DNA of 64,000 nt from Mycobacterium sp. OTB74 (GTDB taxonomy: Bacteria; Actinomycetota; Actinomycetes; Mycobacteriales; Mycobacteriaceae), in NCBI RefSeq assembly GCF_029892685.1, contig NZ_JARXVD010000018.1, positions 1-64,000 on the forward strand, written 5' to 3'. This document shows, in pieces, positions 8,985 to 17,953 of the stretch. How positions within the stretch are numbered: position 1 is the stretch's first letter; each line of letters opens with the position of its first letter. The position numbers were made by a program, and so were the translations under genes. The notes below the pieces were generated by a model that worked only from the letters and a program-made list of their open reading frames with translations, had not been told where the DNA came from and did no database searches.

Positions 8985-9752
8985 ATGACGCAGCTCAGTG
9001 GTCCCGGAGTGCCCGGGTTGCTCGATCGTGAGCTCACGTCCCCCTCTCGGGTAGACGAGATCACCGATCGGCTGGTCACCGCGATCGCCATCGGCGAGTA
9101 CCTGTCCGGTGCGCGGCTGCCCGCCGAGCGCGAACTGGCCGCCGCACTGCGGGTAGGCCGGATGACGGTCCGCGCGGCGCTGGCCCGGCTTGTCCAGCTG
9201 GGACTGGTGGAGACCAGGCGCGGTCGCGGCGGTGGTAGCTACGTGCTCCAGCAATGGCCCGATTCGTCCACTGAAGCCGTCGGCCGGACGCTGACCATGC
9301 GGGTCGACGAGTTGCGTGACCGGTGTGATGCCATCTGCCGGGTACACGGGGCCATCTGCCGGGCTGCCGCCGAAACCCGCACGGATCACGATGTCGCCGA
9401 ACTGAGTCGGCGGCTGGAGGCCTATCGGTCGGCCGAGTCCGGGTTGCCTGCCCAGCAGGCCGACAGCGCGCTACACCTGGCAATCATGGATGCCGCTCAC
9501 AACACTGTGCTCAAACAGGTGCTGCTGGAGTTGGAGGCGTCGGTGAGTATCGGCGCGCCGGCGCACGTGTGGGGTGAGCCGGAAACCATGCGGCAGATGG
9601 AATTACGGGCAGTGACCGAGCACGGCGAATTGATCGCCGCGATCATCGACGGTCGCGGCGATGACGCCGAGGCACTGGCCCGCGCACACGTTGCCATTGA
9701 CTTCGAAAACATCTCGACGGCGATGCGCCGCGCTGGTGTCCTCAAGGAGTGA
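8985..9752 (+). CDS. GntR-family regulator, FadR subfamily (FCD domain)
   Basis: 255 aa. The N-terminal winged helix-turn-helix is at about residues 22-85 (RLPAERELAAALRVGRMTVRAALARL); a C-terminal all-helical FCD effector domain follows, with likely metal or ligand residues in DSALHLAI, EHGELI and ARAHV. Preceded by GAGGGAGAGG as ribosome-binding site for ATG 8985. It probably represses the divergent hydrolase-permease operon and itself through the dyad at 8901-8923. Effector unknown; the FCD class usually binds small carboxylates. Confidence 0.88.
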   Translation: MTQLSGPGVPGLLDRELTSPSRVDEITDRLVTAIAIGEYLSGARLPAERELAAALRVGRMTVRAALARLVQLGLVETRRGRGGGSYVLQQWPDSSTEAVGRTLTMRVDELRDRCDAICRVHGAICRAAAETRTDHDVAELSRRLEAYRSAESGLPAQQADSALHLAIMDAAHNTVLKQVLLELEASVSIGAPAHVWGEPETMRQMELRAVTEHGELIAAIIDGRGDDAEALARAHVAIDFENISTAMRRAGVLKE

Positions 9753-9836
9753 GACCATCCGTGGCACAGCGTGTCCCACTCTCGGGGTGACGCGGCGGCT
9801 ACGACGGCGCGTTTCCGCGGTTTGAGTACCAACGGG

Positions 9837-9842
9837 TAACCT
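9837..9842 (+). promoter_or_regulatory. -10 hexamer of dapA
   Basis: TAACCT fits TANNNT and lies eight bases before GTG 9851, suggesting a leaderless transcript that begins close to the start codon. Confidence 0.4.
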
Positions 9843-9850
9843 AAATGCCC

Positions 9851-10753
9851 GTGACCACCACCGGAATCGACGTCAGCGCACGGTTGGGCACCGTGCTGAC
9901 TGCCATGGTGACGCCGTTCGGCCCCGACGGCTCCCTTGATCTGGTGGGTGCGAAGAAGGTAGCCAAGCACCTGGTCGACTCTGGGTGCGACGGCTTGGTG
10001 CTGTCCGGCACCACCGGCGAGTCACCCACCACCACCGATGACGAAAAGATCGCGCTGCTCGAGGCGGTACTCGAGGAAGTGGGCGACCGGGCACGCATCA
10101 TCGCCGGTGCCGGCAGCTACGACACCGCGCACAGCGTGCGGCTGGCCAAGGCCAGTGCCGAGGCCGGCGCGCACGGTCTGTTGGTGGTGACCCCGTACTA
10201 CTCCAAGCCATCGCAAGCGGGCCTGATCGCGCATTTCACCGCCGTCGCAGATGCGACCGACGCGCCCGTGATCCTCTACGACATCCCGCCGCGATCGTCG
10301 GTGCCCATCGAATGGGACACCATCCGCGCGCTGGCGCAGCACCCGAACATCGTCGCGGTCAAGGATGCCAAGGGGGACCTGAACGGCGGCGCGGTGATCA
10401 TGGCCGAGACCGGCCTGGCCTACTACTCCGGTGACGACGCCCTGAACCTGCCCTGGCTGGCCATGGGCGCCACCGGATTCATCAGCGTGTGGGGCCATGT
10501 GGCCGCGGGCCAGCTGCGAGACCTGTTGTCCGCGTTCAACTCCGGTGACATCGCTACCGCGCGCAAGATTCACGTGGGGCTGAACCCGCTCGCGGAGGCG
10601 CAGAACCGCCTGGGCGGGGTCACCATGGCGAAGGAGGCGCTGCGGCTGCAGGGCCTCGAGGTTGGCAATCCACGGCTGCCCCAGGTGCCGGCCACTCCGG
10701 AGCAGGTGGCCGAGCTGGCAACAGACCTGCGTGCCGCGTCGGTGCTTACGTGA
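9851..10753 (+). CDS. dapA: 4-hydroxy-tetrahydrodipicolinate synthase
   Basis: Condenses pyruvate with aspartate semialdehyde, the first committed step of lysine/diaminopimelate synthesis. TIM-barrel signatures are SGTTGESPTT (Thr54, Thr55), YDIP (Tyr143) and VAVKDAKGDL with the Schiff-base Lys171. GTG 9851 gives exactly 300 aa, and VTTTGIDVSARLGT then lines up with the N-terminus I recall for the M. tuberculosis enzyme; ATG 9845 would add two residues. The stop overlaps the rnj start by 4 bp, so the two genes are translationally coupled. Confidence 0.96.
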   Translation: MTTTGIDVSARLGTVLTAMVTPFGPDGSLDLVGAKKVAKHLVDSGCDGLVLSGTTGESPTTTDDEKIALLEAVLEEVGDRARIIAGAGSYDTAHSVRLAKASAEAGAHGLLVVTPYYSKPSQAGLIAHFTAVADATDAPVILYDIPPRSSVPIEWDTIRALAQHPNIVAVKDAKGDLNGGAVIMAETGLAYYSGDDALNLPWLAMGATGFISVWGHVAAGQLRDLLSAFNSGDIATARKIHVGLNPLAEAQNRLGGVTMAKEALRLQGLEVGNPRLPQVPATPEQVAELATDLRAASVLT

Positions 10754-12429
10754 CCAGACCTGACTTCGCCCCACCCGGCCCACTTGAGCCGGGTGGGTTA
10801 CGTGTCACGGCACTGGGCGGCATCGGCGAAATCGGCCGCAATATGACCGTTTTCGAGCATCTTGGCCGGCTGCTGATCATCGACTGCGGAGTGTTGTTCC
10901 CCACACATGACGAGCCTGCGGTCGATCTCATCCTGCCGGACATCCGGCACATCGAGGACCGGCTGGCCGACATCGAGGCGCTAGTGCTCACCCACGCCCA
11001 TGAGGACCACATCGGCGCCATTCCGTATTTGCTGAAGATGCGGCCCGACATCCCCATCGTCGGTTCGCGTTTCACCTTAGCGCTGGTTGCCGCGAAATGC
11101 CGCGAGCATCGGCTCAAGCCCAAAGTGCAGATCGTCGCCGAGGGTCAGCGCAGTACCCACGGCGTCTTTGAATGCCAGTACTTCGCGGTGAACCACTCGA
11201 TCCCCGACGCGCTGGCCATTGCCGTGCACACCGGCGCCGGTACCGTGCTGCACACCGGGGATATCAAACTCGACCAGTTGCCACCTGACGGTCGGCCCAC
11301 CGACCTGCCCGGCATGTCCCGCCTCGGTGAGGCCGGGGTCGACCTATTCCTCTGTGACTCAACCAATTCCGAGATCCCCGGAGTCGGGCCATCGGAGAGC
11401 GAGGTGGGGCCGAACCTGCACCGGCTGATCCGTGGTGCCGACGGCCGCGTCATCGTGGCGTGTTTCGCATCCAACGTCGACCGGGTACAGCAGATCATCG
11501 ACGCCGCAGTTGCGTTGGGGCGCAAGGTGTCCTTCGTCGGGCGGTCCATGGTGCGGAACATGGGTATCGCCAAGGAACTCGGTTTCCTCAACGTCGATGA
11601 CGATGACGTGATCGACATCGGCGCCGCCGAGCTGCTGCCGCCGGAACGGGTGGTGCTTATCACCACCGGGACCCAGGGCGAACCGATGGCCGCGCTGTCG
11701 CGAATGTCACGCGGCGAGCATCGCAGTATCACTTTGACCCCCGGCGACCTGATCATCCTGTCCAGCTCGCTGATCCCCGGCAACGAGGAAGCGGTATACG
11801 GGGTCATCGACGCGCTGGCCAAGATCGGCGCGCGGGTGGTCACCAATGCGCAAGTGCGCGTGCATGTGTCCGGTCATGCCTATGCCGGCGAGCTGCTGTT
11901 CCTGTACCGCGGGGTGCGGCCGCGCAATGTGATGCCGGTGCACGGCACGTGGCGGCACCTGCGAGCCAACGCAAAGCTGGCGGTCCGGACCGGGGTGCCG
12001 GAGGAGAACGTCGTGCTGGCCGAGAACGGCGTCAGCGTCGACTTGGTCAATGGCCAGGCCAAGATCGCGGGCGCGGTACCGGTGGGCAAGGTGTTCGTCG
12101 ACGGCCTGGTGCTTGGTGACGTCGGTGATGCCACGCTGGGCGAAAGGCTCACGCTGTCTTCGGGTTTCATCGCAGTGACCGTCGTCGTCAATCGGGCGAC
12201 CGGCAAGCCGGTGGCCCCGGTGCACCTGCATTCGCGCGGCTTCTCCGAGGACCCGAAGGCGCTCGAGCCGGCCGCGGAGAAGGCGCAAGACGCGTTGGAG
12301 ACGCTGGTCTCCGAACAGGTCACCGACCCGGCGCGGGTAGCTCAGGCGGTCCGGCGCGCAGTCGGTAAATGGGTCGGCGAGACCTACCGGCGGCAGCCGA
12401 TGATTGTCCCGACCGTACTCGAGATCTAG
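10750..12429 (+). CDS. rnj: Ribonuclease J
   Basis: 559-aa metallo-beta-lactamase/beta-CASP ribonuclease with 5'-exonuclease and endonuclease activity in RNA processing. The zinc motif THAHEDHIG gives His82, His84, Asp86 and His87; HTGDIKLDQ, CDSTNSE and HVSGHAYAGELLFLYRGVRPRNVMPVHGTWRH are further family motifs. GTG start overlaps the dapA stop (GTGA). Same neighbour and length as the mycobacterial enzyme. Convergent with the methyltransferase gene. Confidence 0.96.
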   Translation: MTRPDFAPPGPLEPGGLRVTALGGIGEIGRNMTVFEHLGRLLIIDCGVLFPTHDEPAVDLILPDIRHIEDRLADIEALVLTHAHEDHIGAIPYLLKMRPDIPIVGSRFTLALVAAKCREHRLKPKVQIVAEGQRSTHGVFECQYFAVNHSIPDALAIAVHTGAGTVLHTGDIKLDQLPPDGRPTDLPGMSRLGEAGVDLFLCDSTNSEIPGVGPSESEVGPNLHRLIRGADGRVIVACFASNVDRVQQIIDAAVALGRKVSFVGRSMVRNMGIAKELGFLNVDDDDVIDIGAAELLPPERVVLITTGTQGEPMAALSRMSRGEHRSITLTPGDLIILSSSLIPGNEEAVYGVIDALAKIGARVVTNAQVRVHVSGHAYAGELLFLYRGVRPRNVMPVHGTWRHLRANAKLAVRTGVPEENVVLAENGVSVDLVNGQAKIAGAVPVGKVFVDGLVLGDVGDATLGERLTLSSGFIAVTVVVNRATGKPVAPVHLHSRGFSEDPKALEPAAEKAQDALETLVSEQVTDPARVAQAVRRAVGKWVGETYRRQPMIVPTVLEI

Positions 12430-12475
12430 CCGGAAGACGATCAAGCGGCGAGGTACAAGCCGCGATGTGGGGGCA

Positions 12476-12496
12476 CCTCCCGCTTGCGGGGGAGAG
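12476..12496. terminator. GC-rich hairpin between convergent rnj and methyltransferase genes
   Basis: CCTCCCGC, two bases, GCGGGGGAG forms a short stem with a bulge, followed by no T tract. It may end both transcripts. Similar short GC hairpins recur between genes in fast-growing mycobacteria (recalled); there is no second copy in this window. Confidence 0.45.
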
Positions 12497-12510
12497 TTCG
12501 GCAAGTAGGG

Positions 12511-13383
12511 CTAGACCTTTTCAGCCAGCGCCGACCATTCCAGATCAGAGGCCGGCAGCGTTCGACCGGCGGGGCGCACGTAGCGCTCAATCACCTGATC
12601 CGGTCCCATCTGGTCGATCACCCGCCAACCGAAACCGCCGAGGAATTCGGGCACCTCATCCGGTCGTAGCCCGAACTTCCAGACCTGATTGCGCTCGCGG
12701 AACCGGCGATACAGCGACGGCGCGCCGGAGATGTCCACTCCGTCGATGAAATCGCGCTGGATATAGGTGAGGTCGAGCCGGCTGCCGGCGGGCACCGATC
12801 GCAGTTGTTCGAGCGTGGCGGCTACCGCCTCGGGAATCAGGTACTGGGTGACGCCCTCCCAGATGAAGAAGGTACGGGCGTCGCGGCGATAACCGTGGGC
12901 GGCCAGGGTGGCCATCAGGTCGTCCTGCTCAAAGTCGACCGCGACCAGGTGTACCGATGGTGGGGGAGTACTGAAGACCCGGTTCAGCACAGCACGTTTG
13001 CGCTCGATGTTGATCGGCTGGTCCACCTCGAACACCGGGATGTCGCCGCGGCGGGCCAGCCGGGTGCCGCGGGTGTCGAACCCGGCACCCAGCACCACCA
13101 CCGCGTCGATATCGCCCAGCGCGGCCAGCAGGTTGTCGTCGGCATAGCGCTTGCGGCACGCCATGTTGGCCCACATGCCGCGGCCGGAGCGCTCCGAGCT
13201 GGCGATCATCGCCCGTCGCAACGGCGCAAACCGCATGGCGGCGACCAGGGCGCGAAGGCTGCTGGGTAGAAATGAAGCCGCCAGGTCGTCGTCGACCAGA
13301 CGACGTCCTGGCGGCTCCTGCTGCTCTATCGCGGTGAGCACCATCGGTCCGAATGCCGTCATTGCCGCCGCGTTTCGAGCCAC
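12511..13383 (-). CDS. SAM-dependent methyltransferase, leucine-carboxyl-methyltransferase-like family
   Basis: 290 aa. SAM-binding motif I is VVVLGAGFDTRGTRL, followed by the acidic VFEVDQP and the strand FFIWEGVTQYL. These are hallmarks of the large mycobacterial family of putative SAM methyltransferases related to leucine carboxyl methyltransferase. GTG 13383 follows the SDR stop by three bases, and its ribosome-binding site (AAGAGGTAG) overlaps the end of that gene. Third gene of the monooxygenase-fold/SDR/methyltransferase operon; corresponds by position to Rv2751. Substrate unknown. Confidence 0.85.
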   Translation of the reverse strand: MARNAAAMTAFGPMVLTAIEQQEPPGRRLVDDDLAASFLPSSLRALVAAMRFAPLRRAMIASSERSGRGMWANMACRKRYADDNLLAALGDIDAVVVLGAGFDTRGTRLARRGDIPVFEVDQPINIERKRAVLNRVFSTPPPSVHLVAVDFEQDDLMATLAAHGYRRDARTFFIWEGVTQYLIPEAVAATLEQLRSVPAGSRLDLTYIQRDFIDGVDISGAPSLYRRFRERNQVWKFGLRPDEVPEFLGGFGWRVIDQMGPDQVIERYVRPAGRTLPASDLEWSALAEKV

Positions 13384-13386
13384 GAT

Positions 13387-14208
13387 CTACCTCTTGTTCA
13401 CATATCCCGCGTCCAACGGCAGCGTCACCCCGGTGACGTACCGGCCCGCATCAGACACCAGCCAGGCCACCGCGTTGGCAACGTCCTCCGGGTCCAGGGT
13501 CTGGACCGGTAGTGCGTTGGACATATCGGGGCCGGCCTTGGTCTCGTCGGTCAACTGGGTCAGCCATTTGCGGGTGAACTCGTTGTCGATCATCGGTGTG
13601 TTCACCCCGGCCGGATGCACTGAGTTTACCCGGATGTTTTGCGAGGCAAGCAGATTCGCGTAAACACGCATGAGCCCGACGATGCCGTGCTTGGCAGCCG
13701 CGTAACCGATGGACCCGGCCTGCGGGGCGGCCAGGCCCACCAGGCCCGCCACCGAACTGGTCAGCACGATCGATCCGCCGTTGCCGGCCTTGATCATGGG
13801 GCGCATTGCCACGTCGAGGGTGTGATACACCCCGGTGAGGTTGACGTCGATGACGTCCTGCCAGGCATCCTCACCGGCCATCGGGGCGATGCCGGCGTTG
13901 GCCACCACGATGTCCAGTCGCCCGCCGAGCTTCTCGACACCCGCGCTCAGTGCTGCCTTCAGAGCGTCGCGGTCCCGGACATCGGCTTGCAGCGCGACGA
14001 TCCGGCTCCCGTTCTCCTCGACCAGCTTGACCGTGGCGGCCAGATCGTCGGCGGTGGCGAGGGGATAGGGGACCGAGGCGATGTCCTTGCACAGGTCCAC
14101 CGCGATGATGTCGGCGCCCATCGATGAGAGCTTCGCCGCATGGGCGCGGCCCTGACCGCGGGCGGCTCCGGTGATGAACGCGACCTTCCCGGACAGCTCG
14201 CTCGTCAT
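13387..14208 (-). CDS. Mycofactocin-coupled SDR-family oxidoreductase
   Basis: 273 aa. Rossmann motif TGAARGQGRAHA (13-24), NAG at 104-106, catalytic Ser151/152, Tyr169 and Lys173 (YAAAK). The insertion after beta-2 (DLCKDIASVPYPLATADDLAATV) is the hallmark of the mycofactocin-dependent SDR group, whose members hold NAD(H) tightly and pass electrons to the peptide-derived cofactor mycofactocin. Substrate probably an alcohol or terpenoid-type carbinol (inference). ATG 14208 overlaps the preceding stop by 4 bp. Corresponds by position to Rv2750. Confidence 0.88.
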   Translation of the reverse strand: MTSELSGKVAFITGAARGQGRAHAAKLSSMGADIIAVDLCKDIASVPYPLATADDLAATVKLVEENGSRIVALQADVRDRDALKAALSAGVEKLGGRLDIVVANAGIAPMAGEDAWQDVIDVNLTGVYHTLDVAMRPMIKAGNGGSIVLTSSVAGLVGLAAPQAGSIGYAAAKHGIVGLMRVYANLLASQNIRVNSVHPAGVNTPMIDNEFTRKWLTQLTDETKAGPDMSNALPVQTLDPEDVANAVAWLVSDAGRYVTGVTLPLDAGYVNKR

Positions 14209-14519
14209 GCGCGCAGCTGACCCTTGGCCGGGTCGCCGGCAACAACCGGGGCGAGCATCTTGATGTCGGGTGCGCCGTCGAGGTGCTCTCCGACAGTGCC
14301 GAACAGCTTGCCGATGGCCGGTGCGGTGCTGTGGGTCTTGAGCGCGTCGGCGTCGGCCCACTGCTCGACGAAGACGAATGTGCCATCGGCCTCATGCAGT
14401 GAATAGAGCTGACAACCCGGCTCGCTGTGCACCGCCTCGATGGCGTCGGTGCAGGCATTGCGGACCAGGTCCACGGACTCGGGCTTGGCTTTCATCGTGG
14501 CGACAACGACGACGGGCAT
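14205..14519 (-). CDS. Antibiotic-biosynthesis-monooxygenase (ABM) fold protein, putative quinol monooxygenase
   Basis: 104 aa, the usual size of the dimeric ferredoxin-like ABM fold. Visible family features are the opening strand MPVVVVATMKAKPESVDLVR, EPGCQLYSLHE and FVFVEQWADADALKTHSTAP. Such proteins oxidise quinols or act as small accessory oxygenases without a cofactor. ATG 14519 has GAGGAG eight bases upstream. First gene of the operon with the mycofactocin-type SDR and the methyltransferase; corresponds by position to Rv2749. Confidence 0.85.
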   Translation of the reverse strand: MPVVVVATMKAKPESVDLVRNACTDAIEAVHSEPGCQLYSLHEADGTFVFVEQWADADALKTHSTAPAIGKLFGTVGEHLDGAPDIKMLAPVVAGDPAKGQLRA

Positions 14520-14707
14520 GCGGTACTCCTCATTGAGTCTTTAGCGATACCGGCCGGAAATCGACCGGACAGGTGTCCACACTAGCCGCAGCCACACCTG
14601 CGCATTTGGCGCGGGTGACGTAACAATTAGGCCACGGCCAGCCGTTCTACCTGGTCAGACGCATGTGTTGCCTGTGTGGCAGATGGTGCTTGTGAGGTTA
14701 TTGCGAT

Positions 14708-14713
14708 TAGGCT
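14708..14713 (+). promoter_or_regulatory. -10 hexamer of ftsK
   Basis: TAGGCT fits TANNNT and lies seven bases before ATG 14721, consistent with a leaderless ftsK mRNA. No ribosome-binding site is visible. Confidence 0.45.
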
Positions 14714-14720
14714 TGCCCCC

Positions 14721-17312
14721 ATGGCGAGTAAGACCGCAACGAGTTCTGCAGCCCGTGCCAAGGCCGGGTCGGCGAATCGTGGCGCGGCCGGGTCGGGGGC
14801 GCGTTCATCGAGGTCAGGTGCTGGTCGTTCGGCCCGCCCGCCGGCCCCCAGGTCACCCGCGCGCAAACCAGCGCCTTCTCCGGTTGCCACCGCAGGTGCC
14901 GCAGTCGGCCGCGGAGCCCGGGCCGGCTGGCTGATGCTCGCCAAGGGTGCCGGCACGACCGCCCGCAGCGTGGGCCGCGCCCACGACATCGAACCGGGAC
15001 ACCGCCGCGACGGCATTGCGCTCGCGCTGCTCGGCTTCGCCTTCCTGATCGCTGCCAGCTGCTGGTTCGACGCGGCCCGTCCGGTCGGCGCATGGCTCGA
15101 CTACGGCCTGCGCACCGTCATCGGATCAGCCGTCCTTGTGCTGCCGGTGCTGTTGTTGGCGCTGGCCGTCACGCTGATGCGGACCCACCCCAACCCCGAC
15201 GCGCGGCCGCGCCTGATCCTGGGTGCCGCGATGATCGCGCTGCCGACGCTGGGGTTGTGGCATCTGTGGGCCGGCGCCCCAGCTGAGGCCGGTGACCGCC
15301 GCGGGGCCGCGGGCTTCATCGGTTACGCGATCGGTGGCCCGTTGTCCGACGGCCTGACCGTGTGGATCGCCACGCCGTTGCTGGTGATGGGCGTGTTGTT
15401 CGGACTGCTGCTGGCGACGGGTACCACCATCCGCGAACTGTCCGAGGACCTGCGCTACCTGGCGGCCGGGCACTTCGGCGGACATGAGGAGCACGAGGAC
15501 TACGACGGCGAGTTCGAGGCCGACGATTACGCCGACGACTTCTCCGACGGCTACTACGACGACCAGTCTTTCGGCGACGAGCCGGCCGATTGGCCCAACC
15601 AGACGACCACGGCCATGACCCGACCGCTGGGCCGGACGCCGATGGACAATTACCCGCTCGAAGAGCAGGCGGACCCGCCTGCCGATGAGGCGCCGACGGT
15701 GCCCGAGCCGGCGGCCCGGCCGTCGCGCCGCAAGAAAACCGCCGCTGCCAACGTGGCACCGGCGCCAAAGTCCAAAGATGAGGGCCTGACGCTGGACCGC
15801 GTCATCGACGGCGACTACACCCTGCCTCCACTGGACCTGCTGGCCGAGGGCGACCCGCCGCAGCGAGTGGGCCGCGACAACGACCGCATCGTGGCGGCGA
15901 TCTCCGAGGTGCTCGAGCAGTTCAAGGTCGATGCCAACGTCACCGGCTTCCAGCGCGGACCGACCGTCACGCGGTATGAGATCGAACTCGGGCCCGGCGT
16001 GCGGGTCGAGCGGTTCACCCAGTTGCAGCGCAACCTGGCCTACGCCGTCGCCAACGAGAACATCCGGTTGCTTGCCCCGATCCCAGGCAAGTCCGCGGTC
16101 GGTATCGAGGTGCCCAACAGCGACCGCGAGATGGTCCGGCTCAAGGACGTGCTCAGCGCGCCGTCCACGCGCAAGGACCACCACCCGATGGTGTTCGGTA
16201 TCGGCAAGGACGTCGAAGGTCACTTCGTCAGCTACAACCTGGCCAAGATGCCCCACCTTTTGGTCGCCGGCCAGACCGGCTCGGGTAAGTCCAGCTTCAT
16301 CAACTCGATGCTGGTGTCGATTCTGCAGCGGGCCACGCCCGATGAGGTCCGGATGATCCTCGTGGACCCGAAGAAGGTGGAATTCCCGCCGTACCAAGGG
16401 ATTCCGCACTTGATCACGCCGGTCATCACCGATGTGAAGAAGGCTGCGGCGGCACTGGCCTGGCTGGTCGAGGAGATGGACCAGCGCTACCAGGACATGA
16501 GCGCCAGCGGTGTCCGCAAGATCGACGACTTCAACAAAAAGGTGCGCTCGGGAGAGATCACCGCGCCGCTGGGCAGCGAGCGGGTGTACAAGCCGTACCC
16601 ATACATCCTGTGCGTCATCGACGAGCTCGCCGACCTGATGATGACCGCGCCGCGGGACGTCGAAGACGCCATCGTGCGCATCACCCAGTTGGCCCGGGCT
16701 GCGGGCATCCACCTGGTGATCGCCACCCAGCAGCCGGTGGTGTCAGTGGTCACCGGTCTGATCAAGGCCAACGTGCCCGCCCGCATGGCCTTCGGCGTGA
16801 CCAACGCGACCAACTCTCGCGTCATCCTCGACCAGATCGGCGCCGAGAAGCTCACCGGTAAGGGCGACGGGCTGTTCCAGCCGTCGGAGGCGCCCAAGCC
16901 GATCCGTGTGCAGGGTGCCTTCGTTAGTGACGAAGAGATCCAGGCAGTCGTCGACTTCACCAAGGCGCAGGCGCAGCCGGAGTTCGTCGACGGCGTCACC
17001 GTCAAGACTGTCGAAAAGCGTGAGATCGACAGCGACATCGGCGACGACATGGACGTCCTGCTGCAGGCCGTCGAGCTGGTGGTGTCCTCGCAGTTCGGTT
17101 CGACTTCGATGCTGCAACGCAAGCTGCGCGTCGGGTTCGCCAAAGCCGGCCGGCTGATGGACCTCATGGAGACCCGCGGCATCGTCGGACCGTCCGAGGG
17201 GTCCAAGGCGCGCGAGGTGCTGGTCAAGCCCGATGAGCTCGCCGGAACCCTGATGCTGATCCAGGGCGGGTCTGATGCCACAGGCGCCTCGGCCGAGGAG
17301 CCGGCCTTCTAG
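14721..17312 (+). CDS. ftsK: DNA translocase FtsK
   Basis: 863 aa. Septal DNA pump that clears and resolves chromosome termini during division. After a basic, Ala/Ser/Pro-rich N-tail there are about four membrane segments (roughly 99-116, 134-153, 166-183, 216-232), then an acidic linker rich in Asp, Glu and Tyr. The motor domain has Walker A GQTGSGKS (517-524) and Walker B ILCVIDELADLM. The C-terminal winged helix (GFAKAGRLMDLMETRGIVG) is the gamma domain that reads polar DNA motifs. ATG 14721 avoids an upstream in-frame ATG that has no ribosome-binding site. Confidence 0.95.
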   Translation: MASKTATSSAARAKAGSANRGAAGSGARSSRSGAGRSARPPAPRSPARKPAPSPVATAGAAVGRGARAGWLMLAKGAGTTARSVGRAHDIEPGHRRDGIALALLGFAFLIAASCWFDAARPVGAWLDYGLRTVIGSAVLVLPVLLLALAVTLMRTHPNPDARPRLILGAAMIALPTLGLWHLWAGAPAEAGDRRGAAGFIGYAIGGPLSDGLTVWIATPLLVMGVLFGLLLATGTTIRELSEDLRYLAAGHFGGHEEHEDYDGEFEADDYADDFSDGYYDDQSFGDEPADWPNQTTTAMTRPLGRTPMDNYPLEEQADPPADEAPTVPEPAARPSRRKKTAAANVAPAPKSKDEGLTLDRVIDGDYTLPPLDLLAEGDPPQRVGRDNDRIVAAISEVLEQFKVDANVTGFQRGPTVTRYEIELGPGVRVERFTQLQRNLAYAVANENIRLLAPIPGKSAVGIEVPNSDREMVRLKDVLSAPSTRKDHHPMVFGIGKDVEGHFVSYNLAKMPHLLVAGQTGSGKSSFINSMLVSILQRATPDEVRMILVDPKKVEFPPYQGIPHLITPVITDVKKAAAALAWLVEEMDQRYQDMSASGVRKIDDFNKKVRSGEITAPLGSERVYKPYPYILCVIDELADLMMTAPRDVEDAIVRITQLARAAGIHLVIATQQPVVSVVTGLIKANVPARMAFGVTNATNSRVILDQIGAEKLTGKGDGLFQPSEAPKPIRVQGAFVSDEEIQAVVDFTKAQAQPEFVDGVTVKTVEKREIDSDIGDDMDVLLQAVELVVSSQFGSTSMLQRKLRVGFAKAGRLMDLMETRGIVGPSEGSKAREVLVKPDELAGTLMLIQGGSDATGASAEEPAF

Positions 17313-17324
17313 TCATTGTTCGAA

Positions 17325-17370
17325 AGGTTCGCCGCGAATGCTCGGGGGATGGAGCATTCGCGGCGAACCT
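17325..17370. terminator. Strong bidirectional terminator hairpin between ftsK and argA
   Basis: Perfect 19-bp arms (17325-17343 and 17352-17370) around an eight-base loop. The stem starts AGGTTCGCCG. It sits between two convergent genes. No long T tract, as is usual in mycobacteria. Confidence 0.85.
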
Positions 17371-17375
17371 GTGCC

Positions 17376-17897
17376 CTACAACGTCACCAGCATCCGGGTG
17401 TTGCCCAAGGTATTGGGCTTCACGAACGACAGGTCCAGGAACTCGGCCACACCGGTGTCATACGAGCGGCACATCTCCTCGTACACGTCGGCGGTCACCG
17501 GAGTGCCCTCGATCTCGACGAATCCGTGCCGCCGAAAGAAGTCGATCTCGAAGGTCAGCACGAACACCCGCTCCAACTGCAGTTCACGTGCGACCTCCAG
17601 CAGTCGAGCGACGATCGCGTGACCGACACCCTTGCCGCGGACTTTGGGGTGCGCCGCGACGGTGCGAACCTCACCCAGATCGGCCCACATCACGTGCAGC
17701 GCTCCGCAGCCGACGATCTCGTTGTCGAGTTCGGCGACCCAGAATTCCTGCATGGCCTCGTACAGCGTCACCAGGTTCTTTTCCAGCAGAATTTTTCCGG
17801 CGTAGACGTCCACCAGCGCCTTGATTGCCGGTACATCCGAGGTCCGGGCACGGCGAACCACCAGCCCTGCGGTGTCGGGTTTTGGCGCGGCGATCAC
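17376..17897 (-). CDS. argA: Amino-acid N-acetyltransferase (N-acetylglutamate synthase, GNAT type)
   Basis: 173-aa single GNAT domain. The acetyl-CoA motif is RTVAAHPKVRGKGVGHAIV; IDFFRRHGFVEI is the C-terminal GNAT strand. By length and place it matches Rv2747, the short mycobacterial N-acetylglutamate synthase that starts arginine synthesis. GTG 17897 lies seven bases after a TACCCT -10 on the minus strand (17905-17910), suggesting a leaderless transcript divergent from pgsA. Confidence 0.9.
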   Translation of the reverse strand: MIAAPKPDTAGLVVRRARTSDVPAIKALVDVYAGKILLEKNLVTLYEAMQEFWVAELDNEIVGCGALHVMWADLGEVRTVAAHPKVRGKGVGHAIVARLLEVARELQLERVFVLTFEIDFFRRHGFVEIEGTPVTADVYEEMCRSYDTGVAEFLDLSFVKPNTLGNTRMLVTL

Positions 17898-17904
17898 AGG
17901 TGTG

Positions 17905-17947
17905 AGGGTATCGGCTGCGGATCATTGCGCAGCTAACCGGATATTCT
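17905..17947. promoter_or_regulatory. Divergent leaderless promoters of argA and pgsA
   Basis: Minus strand: TACCCT (17905-17910), seven bases before the argA GTG. Plus strand: TATTCT (17942-17947), six bases before the pgsA GTG. Both fit TANNNT. The region is only 56 bp between start codons, so the -35 regions overlap. Confidence 0.55.
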
Positions 17948-17953
17948 GGTGCC

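Noticed and set aside
15126..16712. 528-codon minus-strand frame inside ftsK
   Set aside because: Shadow of ftsK, whose motor motifs are unbroken.
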